A stretch of DNA of 64,000 bases from positions 2,232,001-2,296,000 of the forward strand of contig JAVFKD010000016.1 in assembly GCA_036429605.1 (NCBI GenBank), given 5' to 3'. The stretch is from Cladobotryum mycophilum. Lineage: Eukaryota; Ascomycota; Sordariomycetes; Hypocreales; Hypocreaceae. The translations under genes were made by a program, and so were the position numbers. Shown piece by piece: positions 36,315-47,751 of the stretch. Below the pieces are notes generated by a model that saw only the letters and a program-made list of their open reading frames with translations, did not search any database and had not been told where the DNA came from. Position 1 is the stretch's first letter; every line of letters starts with the position of its first letter.

Positions 36315-37351
36315 GTCGTTTATTAGGGCTTTGGGTTAAAAAAAGAATTGGCTCCGTAAGGTATCGTACATACAGTATGAGTTGGTATGAGACATGGATC
36401 CCTGCCAGCGGTAAAAACCCACGGATGGGTGGAAAAGATCCGCTGTACTTCTTCGTACTTGTATATAACACCCAGCACCAGTACCTGTACTTTCTAGACT
36501 TGTAGCGGACAATTCTTCCCCTCAATCTACACAGTCGACTAGGTACCTACCTCCAGGGCTTCCCCTCGTCGAGAAATTGGGGGCGATTGCAGCTGACTCG
36601 CCCTACAACAGTGGAGGACGAGGCCCCCCAAAGACCCCTGCCGTCGTCGTCCAACCCCGCTGCATCTTGGACTTCCTTGCTTCTCTAACCACCCAATGAT
36701 TACGAACTCCTTAAACTTGCAATAAACGTGCAGCAAAAGGAATCTTACTTCATCTTACAACCCATCTGCACCTGAACAGCAACCTTCCACATTGACTCTC
36801 GAGCTTACACCGAGAATCGTGAGTCGTACAATCACCTCTACCATCACTACCACCACTACAATCACCACCGCCATCACACACCATCACGCACCATTCATTC
36901 ATCACCGACAACCCGCCGCCGCACCTCTTCCGTTGATCTGTTACGCTTTGTGCGGCTGGTCCCCCTGCGCAGCAACCCCCTGTTCGCCCTTTGGGCTGTG
37001 CTCCCAACTTGGCGGAACCAAGCCCTCATCTTAGCTCTGGTCACAGTCACAGGCAACTTGCGGGACAGTGTTTGGGCTAGTCGGCTTTCGTTATTTCGGT
37101 TCTAGATTATAGGCTGGTCGTTGGTTCGATTCATTTGGAATCAATTGCAAGCAGCCGTTCCGACGTCGCCGCACAGTGGCAGTTTTATGCATCTCGTCGC
37201 TTTGGGCTTGTGCCTGTGCCTATATTGAGCACAGCGCGGCTGACGTCCCGCTGACTGTCTTATTTCATCCACTCCTTGCCTGTGCCCTGCGACCGTGAAG
37301 CATCTCCTTCTTTCCCCAGGTGTCAATTCTCCAGACGTTCTACAGGTCGCC

Positions 37352-38804
37352 ATGTCGGCATCGCTGTCGCCAGAGCAGTATGGAGGAAACACGTCACAGG
37401 GCTCGCCAGAGAGTGCAGCTCCCGGCAGTGTAGACAAGGGCGTGCTATCCTCCTTGAACCTCAACTTCTTCAAATCGTTATCGGACAAGAAAGTTACCAG
37501 AAGTATGCAAAAGGCGAAATGATGATTTTATCGTATTATGATCAAAGACTAATTGCAAATATAGATGGAAATCCACCCAAGCGACGTGGTCCCAAGCCGG
37601 ACAGCAAGCCCGCCTTAACGAGAAGACAGGAGCTCAACCGACAAGCCCAGCGGTAAGGGTCCCGAATACACAAAAGTCACATTGCTAATGCATGATTGCT
37701 TGACAGTACCCACCGCGAAAGGAAGGAACTATACATCAAAGCCCTCGAAGACGAAGTGCTCAGACTGAAGGAGATCTTCAGCAATATTTCTCAAGACAGG
37801 CAAAAGCTGGCCGACGAGAATAAGCAACTGAAGGAGCTTTTGGCACAGAGTGGAATCCAGACTCCAAAGGCAGGAGGTGCAGACGATGTTGCAAGTAATC
37901 GAAGCGGAGGCCAACCATCCAACACGAGCGTTTCGGGCAATAGTTTTGCCCAAGGATCCCAGAGTGGTTTTTCACCGCCAGTGACGACACAGTCGACGGC
38001 CATGTCCATGTCACCACCGACTGCCCAAACGAGCCATCAGCCTACAACGGGAAGCCAGCTGCGCAACTCGACCCAGCAATCAGCCAGCAAGGGTGTTGAT
38101 ATTGACCAGGCTGGTATTGACTTCGTCTTAACGTACGAAAGGCCCCGGCCCCCTCCTTCGACGCCATATCTTTCACCTCCCCCGCAATAAATGTTGTCTT
38201 ATCACAATTATGAGTTAAAGGGGTGGCGACGCACAGAGGCTGGTCTGCTAACGATTGCGACTTTGTCGAGGGATTTTGTAGTCTCGAGAAACCTTGCATG
38301 GTACACATGCCATTCCTGGTTGACAGGGCGAGCGATGCCGATGGCGAGCCATGCGGCCACGCTCTCATGGCGTCTTGCCCCCCAGCGCCATTTCCGGAAC
38401 TGACACCGGCAATGCCGTTTGGAAATACGCACACGCACGACGTCGGCGGAGAACACCCACCTCAAGGCACGTGGGAACTCAGCAAGGCTGACTTGTCTAC
38501 ACTGCTACACCTCAGCAAAAAATTAGATCTCGACGGCGAGATCACCCCTGTGATGGCGTGGGGGATGGTGCTGGCCCATCCTCGATTTATGGAGCTGATT
38601 CCAGCCGACTATGAGAAGCTTGCTGAAGAACTGTTGCGGAAAGTAAGATGCTACGGGTAAGTAATGAGGAACCCCCGCAATTTGGAATGAATCTTGGGCA
38701 ATGCTGATTTTGAATGTAGTTTTGGTGCGGTTATGGAGGAGTTTGAGTTGCGTGATGCAATGGAGAGTATCTTGTCCAACCGGGCTGATGCTATGGTGTT
38801 TTGA
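37352..38804 (+). CDS. bZIP transcription factor with conserved C-terminal domain
   Basis: Five exons fit: 37352..37502, 37565..37652, 37707..38132, 38282..38656 and 38720..38804. Phases agree throughout and give 374 residues. The basic region and zipper lie at about residues 55-125: KRRGPKPDSK, then NRQAQRTHRERKELYIKALE, then leucine-spaced heptads (VLRLKEIFSNISQDRQKLAD...LKELL). The NxxAQRxxR core is of the fungal AP-1-like type. A Ser/Thr/Gln/Pro-rich linker precedes a conserved C-terminal domain (LEKPCMVHMPFLVDRA...WELSKADLSTLLHLSKKL...VRCYGFGAVMEEFELRDAM), which I associate with the Pfam bZIP_C family. The intron before exon 4 has an exact CTAAC branch site. The nearest stop after exon 3 would truncate the protein to a Pro-rich tail, so splicing is required. 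The targets are unknown. Confidence 0.85.
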
Positions 38805-39382
38805 TGGATTTGGTATTGTGCATAAGAAACAGCCTGAGATTTTATTTATACCTAGTGTTTTTTTAAAAGGTGTTGACTGTATTTTATATGAAGTAGGTAA
38901 TCTCAAATGTATGAAACATTATTGATGTTCTGGATCAAAGACGAACAGTGATGATGATACTACAGTTACAGATGGGCAGGATGTAGTGGGTAAAGGAGTA
39001 TAAAATCTTATGATAAATAATGTTGTGGTCAAATTTGAGAGGTAGAAAAAAATCAAAATCAAAATGAATTGGGGGTTAAGGAGGATATCTCGAATATGAA
39101 TTTCATCATGAACTGGCTGGATATAGACATAACCTTTGATATGACTTGTTGATAAGCCAGCATGATTTTTATTATATGGACACCTGGCGGCAGCTGGTGA
39201 CGCGGGGCTTGCAACTTTTCGGTAGGCGGCCCCACACCCCACCACAATTTCGATTCAAACCAAAATCATTCACAGGCGCAACGAGGCACTGCATTTGAGC
39301 AAAGGAGAGAAAAGTGTAGGGCTCATTTTCTCTCTCTACTCTAACCCCCCCATTCGATCGAGACCTACAACATCTCGTCAAG
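38805..39382. other. Spacer between bZIP gene and eIF3d gene
   Basis: 578 bp between genes on the same strand. The first two thirds are AT-rich and fit the bZIP 3' UTR; the last 150 bp contain CTCTCT-rich sequence typical of the leader of a highly expressed fungal gene. No gene is seen. Confidence 0.5.
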
Positions 39383-41289
39383 ATGCCTGAAATTCTCGAT
39401 TACGCCAAAATCTGCGAAAGCTGCCCCCCGGGGATGGCTGGGGACCGTCAGTGACTACCGAAACCACCCTCGACGGCGTGCCCTATGCGCCCTTCTCCAA
39501 GGGCGACAAGCTGGGGCGCATGGCCGACTGGACCGCTGAGGGCAAAGATCGTGAGCGTGGTGGTCGCATGCAGTACAACCGCAATTATCGAGGTAGGCAT
39601 TTTTGTGGTGTGATGTGATGTGATATGATGTGCGTTTATAGGCGAATCAAAGGAAATACTAACATTTTGAGCATCAGACCAGCAAGTCTACGGAGCCGGC
39701 GCCGCCGTCGTCTTCAGTGCTCCCCCGCCGAGGATGAGTCAACCTTCTCCGTTGTTAGCAACACTAGAGATTCAGTCAAGACAAGATATGGCCGTGGAGC
39801 CGTCTTCACACGCGGAGGTCGTGGCCAGCGAGGCGGCAGAGGCGATACCCGTGGCGGACGTGGCGGCCAATTCCAACGAACTGGTGCCGGTGGTCGACAG
39901 GGCGGTTATGGCTACGACCGCGGCGGCCGAGGCGGTGCTGGTGCCCGTGGTGGCCGTCGTTTTGGCTGGAAGGACTATGACAAGCCTGCTCGCAACCGTG
40001 ATGCCAGCATTAACATCAAGGCTGACTGGGAGCTGCTCGAGGAGATTGACTTCAACCGCCTGGCCAAGCTGAACCTCGATACCGATGACGGAGAGGACTT
40101 GGATGACTACGGTTTCCTCTACTACTACGACCGCTCCTACGACAAGCAACCCGTCAAGGGCACTGAGCGCAAACTCACAGCCATTGATCGTGCTGCCTAC
40201 AACGTCACAACCTCCTCAGATCCCGTTATCCAGGACCTCGCGGACAAGGATGAAGCCACCATTTTCGCTACCGACAGCATTCTCTCCATGCTCATGTGCG
40301 CTCCTCGTTCGGTTTATCCTTGGGACATTGTCATTGTCCGACAAGGAAACAAGATCTTCCTTGATAAGCGTGATAATGCCAATCTTGATATGGTGACGGT
40401 CAACGAGAACGCTGTAGACGCTCCCCTAGATGCCGCTGATGGCGGCAAGGATGTTTTCAACCAGCCTGCGGCTCTTGCTGAGGAAGCTACCTACATCAAC
40501 CACAACTTCGCCAACCAGGTTGTTGCCGAAAACGAATCATCAAAGGTCCAGATGGCCCATGCCAACCCCTTCTACAACCCTTCGGAGGACACCGACCCTG
40601 CTGCCAGCAAGGCCTACAAGTACCGCCGATTCGATCTCTCCACCAACGACGAGGAGCCCGTTTACTTGATCGTCCGTACCGAGATTGATGCCGTCCAGAA
40701 GAACGCCATCAGTGGCGAGGATCAGCTCGTCACCATCAAGGCGCTCAACGAATTCGACAGCCGGGCTCAGGGTAGCGGCGGTGCTCTGGACTGGAGAGCC
40801 AAGTTGGTGGCTCAGCGAGGTGCCGTTGTCGCGACTGAGATGAAGAACAACAGCTGCAAGCTGGCCCGATGGACGGTGCAGAGCATTCTGTCCAAGTCTG
40901 ATGTCATGAAGCTTGGGTATGTCATGAGTTTTCTTTTCCCCCACCATAATCTACTATTGAAGAAGAATGGCGTATATTAACAACCTTTGCCTAGATTCGT
41001 GTCTCGAGTTAACCCCCGATCCAACGACAAGCACGTCATCCTCGGCGTTGTGGGCTGGAAGCCTCGTGACTTTGCCAACCAGATGAACCTGTCCCTCTCC
41101 AACGGTTGGGGTATCGTTCGAACCATTGCCGACATGTGTCTCAAGCGCGATGAAGGCAAGTACGTGCTCGTCAAGGACCCCAACAAGTCTATCCTCCGAC
41201 TCTACCAGGTTCCTGCCGGCAGCTTCGAGGATGATGAAGAGGAGGACGGAGAGGAGGAGCAGGCTGAGGAGGAGGAGGCAGAGGAGTAA
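39383..41289 (+). CDS. eif3d: Translation initiation factor eIF3 subunit d; two apparent frameshifts
   Basis: eIF3d is a subunit of the eIF3 complex on the 40S ribosome and contacts the mRNA cap on some messages. Three exons fit: 39383..39592, 39678..40916 and 40995..41289. Exon 1 starts MPEILDYAKICES, but the frame breaks at the C6 run 39424-39429; the next frame then reads GDGWGPSVTTETTLDGVPYA and KGDKLGRMADWTAEGKDR, classic eIF3d sequence. Exon 2 starts DQQVYGAG...VFSAP and breaks again at the C5 run 39722-39726, after which AEDESTFSVVSNTRDSVKTR is in frame. Each break is cured by one additional base, and no alternative intron fits. An RGG-rich segment (GRGGQFQR...) follows, then the conserved core (ADWELLEEIDFNRLAKL, SIDS-like and HVILGVVGWKPRDFANQM), ending in an acidic tail. 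The length is about 580 residues, normal for the family. Confidence 0.9.
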
Positions 41290-42016
41290 AATAAAATAAA
41301 AAAGAAGATCTGGCAAGGACTCATTAGTGGAAATTTTTTGGTTGTTTTGTTGTTTTCTGCTTTCTTTGTTCAATGTCCACAAAAGGGTTGGCATGATGAT
41401 AGAGATCGTAACCAGGTTTTTATCACGACATAATGAGAGTGAAAAAAGTGGATTCGACCTCGTTTGGCATACTTGATATATATGTAGAGACTGGAGCTCG
41501 TCCTTGGGCAGGAAGGCAGCACGTCGAAAATGATATTCCGTTTAACTTTTATGTGTTCCCTTTCTCACTTTGTAGGAAGAAGGAATGGGAGATTTTTGTG
41601 AGCCAGGATATAATGGTCTCGAATTTGATATCCTACCTGTCGAAACTACGAATCAGCAAATAAACTACGCAAAAACTATGGGCAGGGTCGTTTATCGGGC
41701 CCCCCATTTATGTGGTAGTGATGGGTTTCTGTCATGGCGACGTTTCCACTCCATCACATTATTCTTGTCACGTAGATATAGACGCAAGGATAAAAGAGAA
41801 ACGGAGGAAAATGAGTAAAGAATACCTAAAAAGAAGCATCGGATGCCTCAGTCTTTATCCACCAATACTGACCCTGGATCCCCCCTCCTTTGAACGACGA
41901 AACATACATCTCACGAAGTCCGGCCCTTCTTCTATCCTAACAACTCAAAGAGCCGCCCACCATCTCGCTCACCATAAAACCCAATATTACCTCCATTTCC
42001 GCTAACCCAGACTTTC
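41290..42016. other. Convergent 3' region (eIF3d / unrecognised Cys-rich gene)
   Basis: 727 bp between convergent stop codons, with no supported gene. An A-rich stretch and T-rich tract follow the eIF3d stop at once and probably belong to its 3' UTR. Confidence 0.5.
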
Positions 42017-43445
42017 TTACGCTTGCTCCAGATACCGAACCCCCACGTCCTGTAAAAAGTTGGTCAAAGAACGGCTCTTCATCGGCTCATATCCTTGCTC
42101 CCTCAGAACTCTCTCCTTATCACACAGCCAGTCCCGCGCGGCGTTCTGCACGGGGAGACCGAGCTTCATAATCGCCGTGTAGGTCGCAGCGAGGATCAGT
42201 CTAAACGCCTGTTCGGCGTTGGGCTCCGAGCGGAGAAAGGCCGGGGATATCCAGACGCGCTGCATCTCATCTCGTAGGTGTTGATCGAGGGGCTTGTGCG
42301 GTTGTGCCGCGAGCGTGGAGCGGGCGACGCTGGCGAGGCGGGTGCTTAGCATGTCGACATGGTATGAAGATGGCCACTTCTGGGGGACGGGGTCTGTGTC
42401 TGGGGAGATGGATTGGTGTTCGGTGTAGATTCTGCGGAGAGAATCGAGATGTCTTTGGATAGTGTCCGAGTTATCTCTCGCACCTGGAATCATGATTAAT
42501 GGCCGGTTGGTGGGGGCAGATTCCAAACATGAGGATGGCTGGGTTGGTCTGTCTGTTGAAAGATTAGGAGAATAATATAGCGGCTTTTCCTTATGCCACG
42601 TGGAATACCTTGATGGTGCAGGAGGGGGTTCTCGAATAGGTAGTGTGGTCACGGTTAGATTCATCCTCGGCAAATAACTGGTGTCCCAGCGGAGTGCTTC
42701 GCTTTATAGGAGAGCCTGTTGTGATGCTTGAACCGTATTCGTACGTGTGAGGGGACCTGTAAATGTCAAGATGTCTGGCTCTAGCTCGTGGATGATACGG
42801 AGATGTTGGTGCAACTGAGAAACGAGGTTCGACTGGGCCGTGTCCACGAATGGTGTCCGGGGTCTGATGCGGATGATGATACTCGCGAATCGGGGTAACA
42901 ATACTCGCCGTCAATCTGCTTCCTATATCTGTGGGAGGTGTTCCATCTCTCAGGTTATCAGTAGTTGTCAGTCGACGAGTCTGGCCCTGTCCCGCAGTTT
43001 TATCAGAGACTCGCGTCTTGATGGCCGGCTTCTCAATGCTCCCTTTCAAAACTTTGGCCCTTCGTTTGCGTGTGACGGGAGGTGTGATCCAAGAGACGGT
43101 TTCGGCATCCAAGATGTGTTTTTCGTCACTATTGAGACGGCCGGACAGGCAACAGGTCCTGCATACCGATAGCTTGCACTCGCGACACTTTTGTATGGCA
43201 CCGCATCGTTGTTTGTGACAGAGGTCGCACTTTGCCGTGGATATCCCTGAAACATCCCATCCTACATGGACGTCGCGGGGGGCATGCTTCGCCAGGGCCG
43301 TCCGCTTTGCTGGCACGAGGTTGCTCGGGGCGGCCGCTCCAACAACAGCAGTGTTTTCTTGATTCTGATGCGAGTTGTGACAATCCGACGCCGGCTCAGC
43401 ACCTACTTTGGGCATGCTGCCCTCCAGGGGAGGATTATCCTTCAT
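42017..43445 (-). CDS. Unrecognised protein with an N-terminal Cys-rich (zinc-type) segment
   Basis: I do not recognise this protein. Its frame runs from ATG 43445 through a cluster of cysteines at about residues 72-94 (CDLCHKQRCGAIQKCRECKL then VCRTCC), which suggests metal binding. A long basic and Pro/Ser-rich region follows. The frame then ends at 42591, while a second frame continues to 42017 with a helical C-terminal domain (WISPAFLRSEPNAEQAFRLI, TAIMKLGLPVQNAARDWLCD, then FLQDVGVRYLEQA). The two can be joined by an intron from a weak GTGACC donor (42652) to a good TTTCAACAG acceptor (42553), 100 bp, giving 442 residues. A 70 bp intron with a GTATTC donor is the alternative. The Cys-rich part and folded C-terminus may suggest a nuclear regulator, but no function is claimed. 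Confidence 0.6.
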
Positions 43446-46219
43446 ATTTCTGAGCAGTCGTTATTGGCTGTCAACTATTTGTCCGGGGCCCTTGTTTCTG
43501 AATGTTTTGGTTAGTTTGAAGCATAGATGGGCCATTCCATAGCATAGATGGAAATATTGGAACAAGAGGCGTACAGTGAATAGGAAAGATGTGAGATATA
43601 CTAAATGAAAGACTCTAATCTACTGATACCTATTGTAGCGGGTAGTTGAATGTGCACGAAAGTTTGTTGAATCTGGGGTAGCATAGAGAGTCAGGAGGCC
43701 CAAAGAGTGTACATAGAGAGAGGTCTGCTTCTGCCGTTTTAACAATTTCAAGTACATCATTTAATACAATAAGGATTCACTGTCATTGACAGAGGTGGGA
43801 ATGAAGAGTAGCAAGTCAAGACGGTGACCCGAATGCTTAAGCGGTCAGGCGGACAAGTCTAGTGATTCAGCGTCTGACGAAATTAGGATGATTTCAACTG
43901 ATGTTGCGATGTGAACTTTGCAGTTGCAGTTGATGGAGCGCAGATTAGGAAGCTCATATCGAAAACGCGATCCGAAGACCTTGTCTGAAGTGTATAGCAT
44001 CACTTATGGTTGGTGAATAGCGACAGCTTGTTGTTCTTTAATATTGAGTAGCTGGGCAGACATGAACACAAGCAGTTCAGATGTTAAGAATCGAGAGACA
44101 TGGGATGATTCGGATGGCGATGAAAGGTGACGAAGCCGACAATCGGAGATTTGCTCGTATTCAAAAGACCGTTTACTCTAAATATCCATCATGCCTACCT
44201 AGTAATAACAGCAAACAAGGTAAGCAGTCAGTTATGCTGATAGGCTACCAGAACGAACTGGCTTCGGGAAGAAAATGAAACGCCAAGCCAAACGGGTCGG
44301 ACCACGAGTGATCGATCACATGGACAGTACTGAGAGTACAACAAGTGCTAGGTATGCTTCAGAGACAGCCACGGTATGGTCAGGGTCAAAACAGGCACAG
44401 GCGGTCACCAAAGAGCCAAGGACCTTCTTCAAACTAATAAAAGCCGCTTAGCTTAGGTGATCGGTTGGTGATCGGAGGGAGCACCTGGATAGGCAAGGGA
44501 CATATGTATGTATGTCCATGTCCGCTTCAGAGAGGCAGGCCGGACGGATGTAATGCAATGCAACTAAACGAACTGGACGAGCTGACACTTTTGTTTCGTT
44601 TGGGTGCCACGTAAATGCAGAGATGCAGCGGCGGAGTGATGGAGTGGCACGGCGAAGCCACTGTTGGGTAACGTAGTCATACGCTCTGATGGCCCTGTCT
44701 GAAAATTCCCTCGTTACCAACAGGTCTTTGTGGTGGTGGTGGCCCACGACTCCAACGTATGGAGATGGAGTTGGAGATGGAGGATCCATTCGAATGGACC
44801 CAACGCCCCCAGTGCAAGGTACAAGAAACAATACAGCAGGTACTGACAGTGGTCCACCCCTGTATCTTCTTACTGTATCTCTTACTGCTGCTCTTTGATG
44901 CGAAACAAAAATTTCTCCCTCTCTTTCTCCATTGTGGCAAAGCTGGTCTTGGCTTTTACGCATGAATAAAATCCTCTCATCATTGGCATGCATGCATGCA
45001 TGAGATGAGCCATCATTAGTTGTTCCGTTTGCGTGCGTGTGTGCGTGCGTGCGTGTTCTTTGTTTGCAAGTCCACGTAATGGACGGGTCGATGGATATAA
45101 TCACTTGATGGTCAAAGAGATGCCTCAGCCACATGAACACATTAGATTGCATACCTTTGCATCATCATCGTTCATAGTTCTGGAAGGGCGAATGGATAGA
45201 TGGATGCTGCGTAGCTTCGCAGCCACACTAAGATTGGGGACGCTACGTGGGTATTGCTGGCCACTGAAGCGAATGTTCCTGTAGAGGCATGTAGGATTGA
45301 CACATGCACCTAAACAAGTCGCTAACAGGTGCTAGAAGACGGACGTCTCCCCTACCTCTCTCCTAGGAGCAGTACCTTGCAGCCACTAGTATTACTGGGA
45401 CAGGTACGGGTACCTCAATTTTGTTGCTGCTGCCCGCCCGTACAGCCTCGTCAGCGTGTGATACCGAGAGAAATGGACCAATGGCGGCGCTCCTCAAACC
45501 TTGAGTAACTAGGGTGGAGCGGATCGCTTGCTCCACGTTGGACACTTTGATGCTAGGCCATCCGGAAGCACGGCACATCAGGAGGCTTGGTATTGGGGCT
45601 AGTGCTCCGTACGGAGTGAGTGTGCTGTATTCATTTTGTAGTATGTGCTGTAGGTACGCAACATTGATCGTTGGTGGCCTCTCTACTCTCTCCTTGGTTC
45701 AACCAGTATGAGAAGATCATCCCTCATACTTGTAGGTACCTAGGTAAGTACCTATAGATATACATAATACAGGCGCCATTCAATCGCGAACACACAGGGC
45801 TGTCTTCAGGGCTCATCATCATCATCATCACCACCGTCCATCCAAAGGTTAGTCAAAGCTAACTTCCCTCACTCTCACTCACTCCCCTGAACCCACCGTC
45901 TGTCTGAGTCCCGTCCTCTCCCTCTCTCCGCTGCAGGGCCAAGAGCTTTTGTTCCAGCCCCCTTAACCACTGCTGCACACACCTTGACACCACACCACTG
46001 TTGCTCGTTACGGAACAAGTCTGAGGCAGAATCTTTTGGACACTGGACTTGGTACCTGGCACACCTTCAGGTCTCAGGTGGTCATTTGCTTGGCGCAGCA
46101 AGAAGCGCATAACAGCAGCAGTAGCAGTGGCACTCTGTAGTAGTACCGTAACAGCAGCAGCAGCCTCTTTGGTTTCCCATCCCCATTCTCATCTCATAGC
46201 ACGCTCCCGAAAAGCATTG

Positions 46220-46256
<37 letters not shown>

Positions 46257-46326
46257 CTCTCGCTCTCGCGCTTTCTTCCCGTCGTCAATCACTCTCTTAG
46301 CCCCGAAATCTACCGACCGCCTTAAA

Positions 46327-46359
<33 letters not shown>

Positions 46360-46524
46360 TTGTTTTCTTTGCTGACGCCGGGCTTTTTTCTTATCATCTT
46401 CTGATATAGCCGATTTCCTTTCCCTTCCTCCCTTTTCTTCCTCTTATCCTCTCAACGACCCTTATTCTTTCCACATCGTCACCTAATTTAGAGTCACGCC
46501 TTCACACCACAAACAACCATCAAC
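43446..46524. other. 3.1 kb divergent intergenic region (Cys-rich gene / CYSTM gene)
   Basis: No gene is supported. It contains a 234-codon minus-strand frame (45152-44448) that looks spurious, a GCGTGTG tract near 45036, palindromic CTCCGTACGGAG at 45605-45616 and TAGGTACCTA at 45733. From about 45800 it is CT-rich with TCTGGC and CT/CA microsatellites, fitting a long leader of the CYSTM gene. Confidence 0.45.
46219..46260. repeat. (CTCTGG)n hexanucleotide tandem repeat
   Basis: Seven nearly perfect copies of a CTCTGG hexamer, in the presumed leader of the CYSTM gene. It yields Ala-Leu frames on one strand and Ser-Gln frames on the other. Confidence 0.9.
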
Positions 46525-47145
46525 ATGTCCAGTCAGGAGTACTACAACCAGGGCGGCCAGGGCGGTTACCCCCAGCACCCTCAGCCCGTAAGTTCCAATA
46601 CAAACCCCGTCCATCCAATCCGAATCTCCCAACATTTTTAGGGATGCTGTTTTGCCCATTGAAGCTTTCACTATTACCAAAGGTTTCTCGTTTGTGAAGT
46701 AATCGTAGCTGCAGCTGCAGCTCCGTTCGAGGCCCTTCTGTCTTCCAATCGTCACCCGCAGCTTCCACACATTCGCTCTTGTTCCATTTGCTAACCATCC
46801 AATCCCAATCTTTCCAGTCATACGGCCCTCCCCAAGGTCACTACGGCGGTCCTCCTCCTCCCCAGCAGCAGGGTCAATACTACGGTCCTCCTCAGGGCCA
46901 AGCGCCTATGCAGTACGAGCAGGCCCCTCCACCTCCCGAGGCCCGCGGCCGCTCAAGCGGCAACCAGGGCTGCTTGATGGCCTGCATTGCTGCCCTATGC
47001 TGTTGCTGCGCCGTCGAGGAAGGTTGTGAATGCTGGTAAGTTATTTTGTCGCGCGATAATCCACTTGTTTTCTCCTCCCACATTGAAGGATCCCCTCTAA
47101 CTCCAACCTCTATTTAGTATCGAGTGCTGCGAATGTCTCTTCTAA
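46525..47145 (+). CDS. CYSTM-type cysteine-rich membrane-tail protein
   Basis: Three exons fit: 46525..46587, 46818..47035 and 47118..47145. All phases agree and give 102 residues. The body is a Gly/Pro/Gln/Tyr-rich, low-complexity segment (SYGPPQGHYGGPPPPQQQGQ). It ends in the hydrophobic Cys-rich tail GCLMACIAALCCCCAVEEGC, continued as ECCIECCECLF at the C-terminus. This arrangement matches CYSTM proteins (yeast YDL012C/YBR016W-like), which are tail-anchored, palmitoylation-prone plasma-membrane proteins linked to stress tolerance. The last exon encodes only nine residues, but supplies four of the tail cysteines. The first intron is long (230 bp) for this region. The short first exon (21 codons) and low-complexity body explain why automated prediction might miss this gene. 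Family assignment is from the tail composition; function in this organism is inferred. Confidence 0.85.
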
Positions 47146-47751
47146 AGAGAAAACTACCACTATTAATACATAAGTGTATCTCCGACGAAATACCTTGTCA
47201 TCGGTTATCACGAATTGATAATTTGATCATACCCCTTTTGGGAACACATACATCGCGTAACCTCTACATGTTTCTGATAAAGACTTTTCGAAGTGAGGCT
47301 GGAGAGGTGGAAAGAAATCGACTGGGAAGGTGGCAAGGTTACAGGAACGGGGCAGGAAGGGGATTTACGGGGAGGCGGCACAAAGTCCTGTCTTTAGGTT
47401 GACTCAGTTTTCTCATTTGTTCGGCTTTTTTCGATAAGGTCTCTTTTTTCTTCTACGCGCCACTCACGAACAAACACGGAGACGATATGCGCTTCTGCAA
47501 CCTTCTCCACCCTTTATATATGTGTGCGTCTATGTGCGCGCGTATGGGGATAACTTCTATGATAAAAAATAATAGACATGGGAGGATCAGGGAATGCTTC
47601 GACTTCATTGTCATCATTCAAGATCATTTTGACCGCTGCTGCTCTGCTTCAAAAAAAAAGACTACAACCAGAAACCATTTTGTTTATACTCTCCGCCGCT
47701 ACTACCCTTGTATGTGCAATCCCACAATCACTTCATAACAGTTTGATCCAT
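47146..47751. other. Convergent 3' region (CYSTM gene / ABP1)
   Basis: 606 bp between convergent stops, with no supported gene. It contains T-rich stretches at about 47430-47450 and an A9 run near 47652. Confidence 0.5.

Larger units (their letters stand above)
35667..37351. other. Divergent region between acyltransferase and bZIP genes
   Basis: Apart from the weak small frame at 35898-36314, I see no gene. The right half (from about 36780) is rich in CACCAT/ACCACT triplets and then GC-richer, consistent with the promoter and leader of the bZIP gene. It contains TAGGTACCTA at 36540 and the inverted repeat at 36291-36310. Confidence 0.4.

Noticed and set aside
37117..37133. GGTTCGATTC, a tRNA B-box-like word
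   Set aside because: No A box, acceptor stem or anticodon arm is found at the right distance.
42624..42628. G5 run at the frame change in the Cys-rich gene as another assembly frameshift
   Set aside because: The pattern resembles the RIM15 sites, but here an intron (100 bp from GTGACC to TTTCAACAG, or 70 bp from GTATTC) joins the frames correctly, so an indel is not needed.
44448..45152. Minus-strand open frame of 234 codons
   Set aside because: It runs through a GCGTGTG repeat (giving Thr-His-Ala runs), has no domain or hydrophobic core pattern, and lies in a long intergenic region. Probably a chance frame, though an orphan gene cannot be fully excluded.
46219..46260. Regular hexamer repeat considered as a CRISPR-like array
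   Set aside because: It is a continuous microsatellite without spacers, in a eukaryotic genome.
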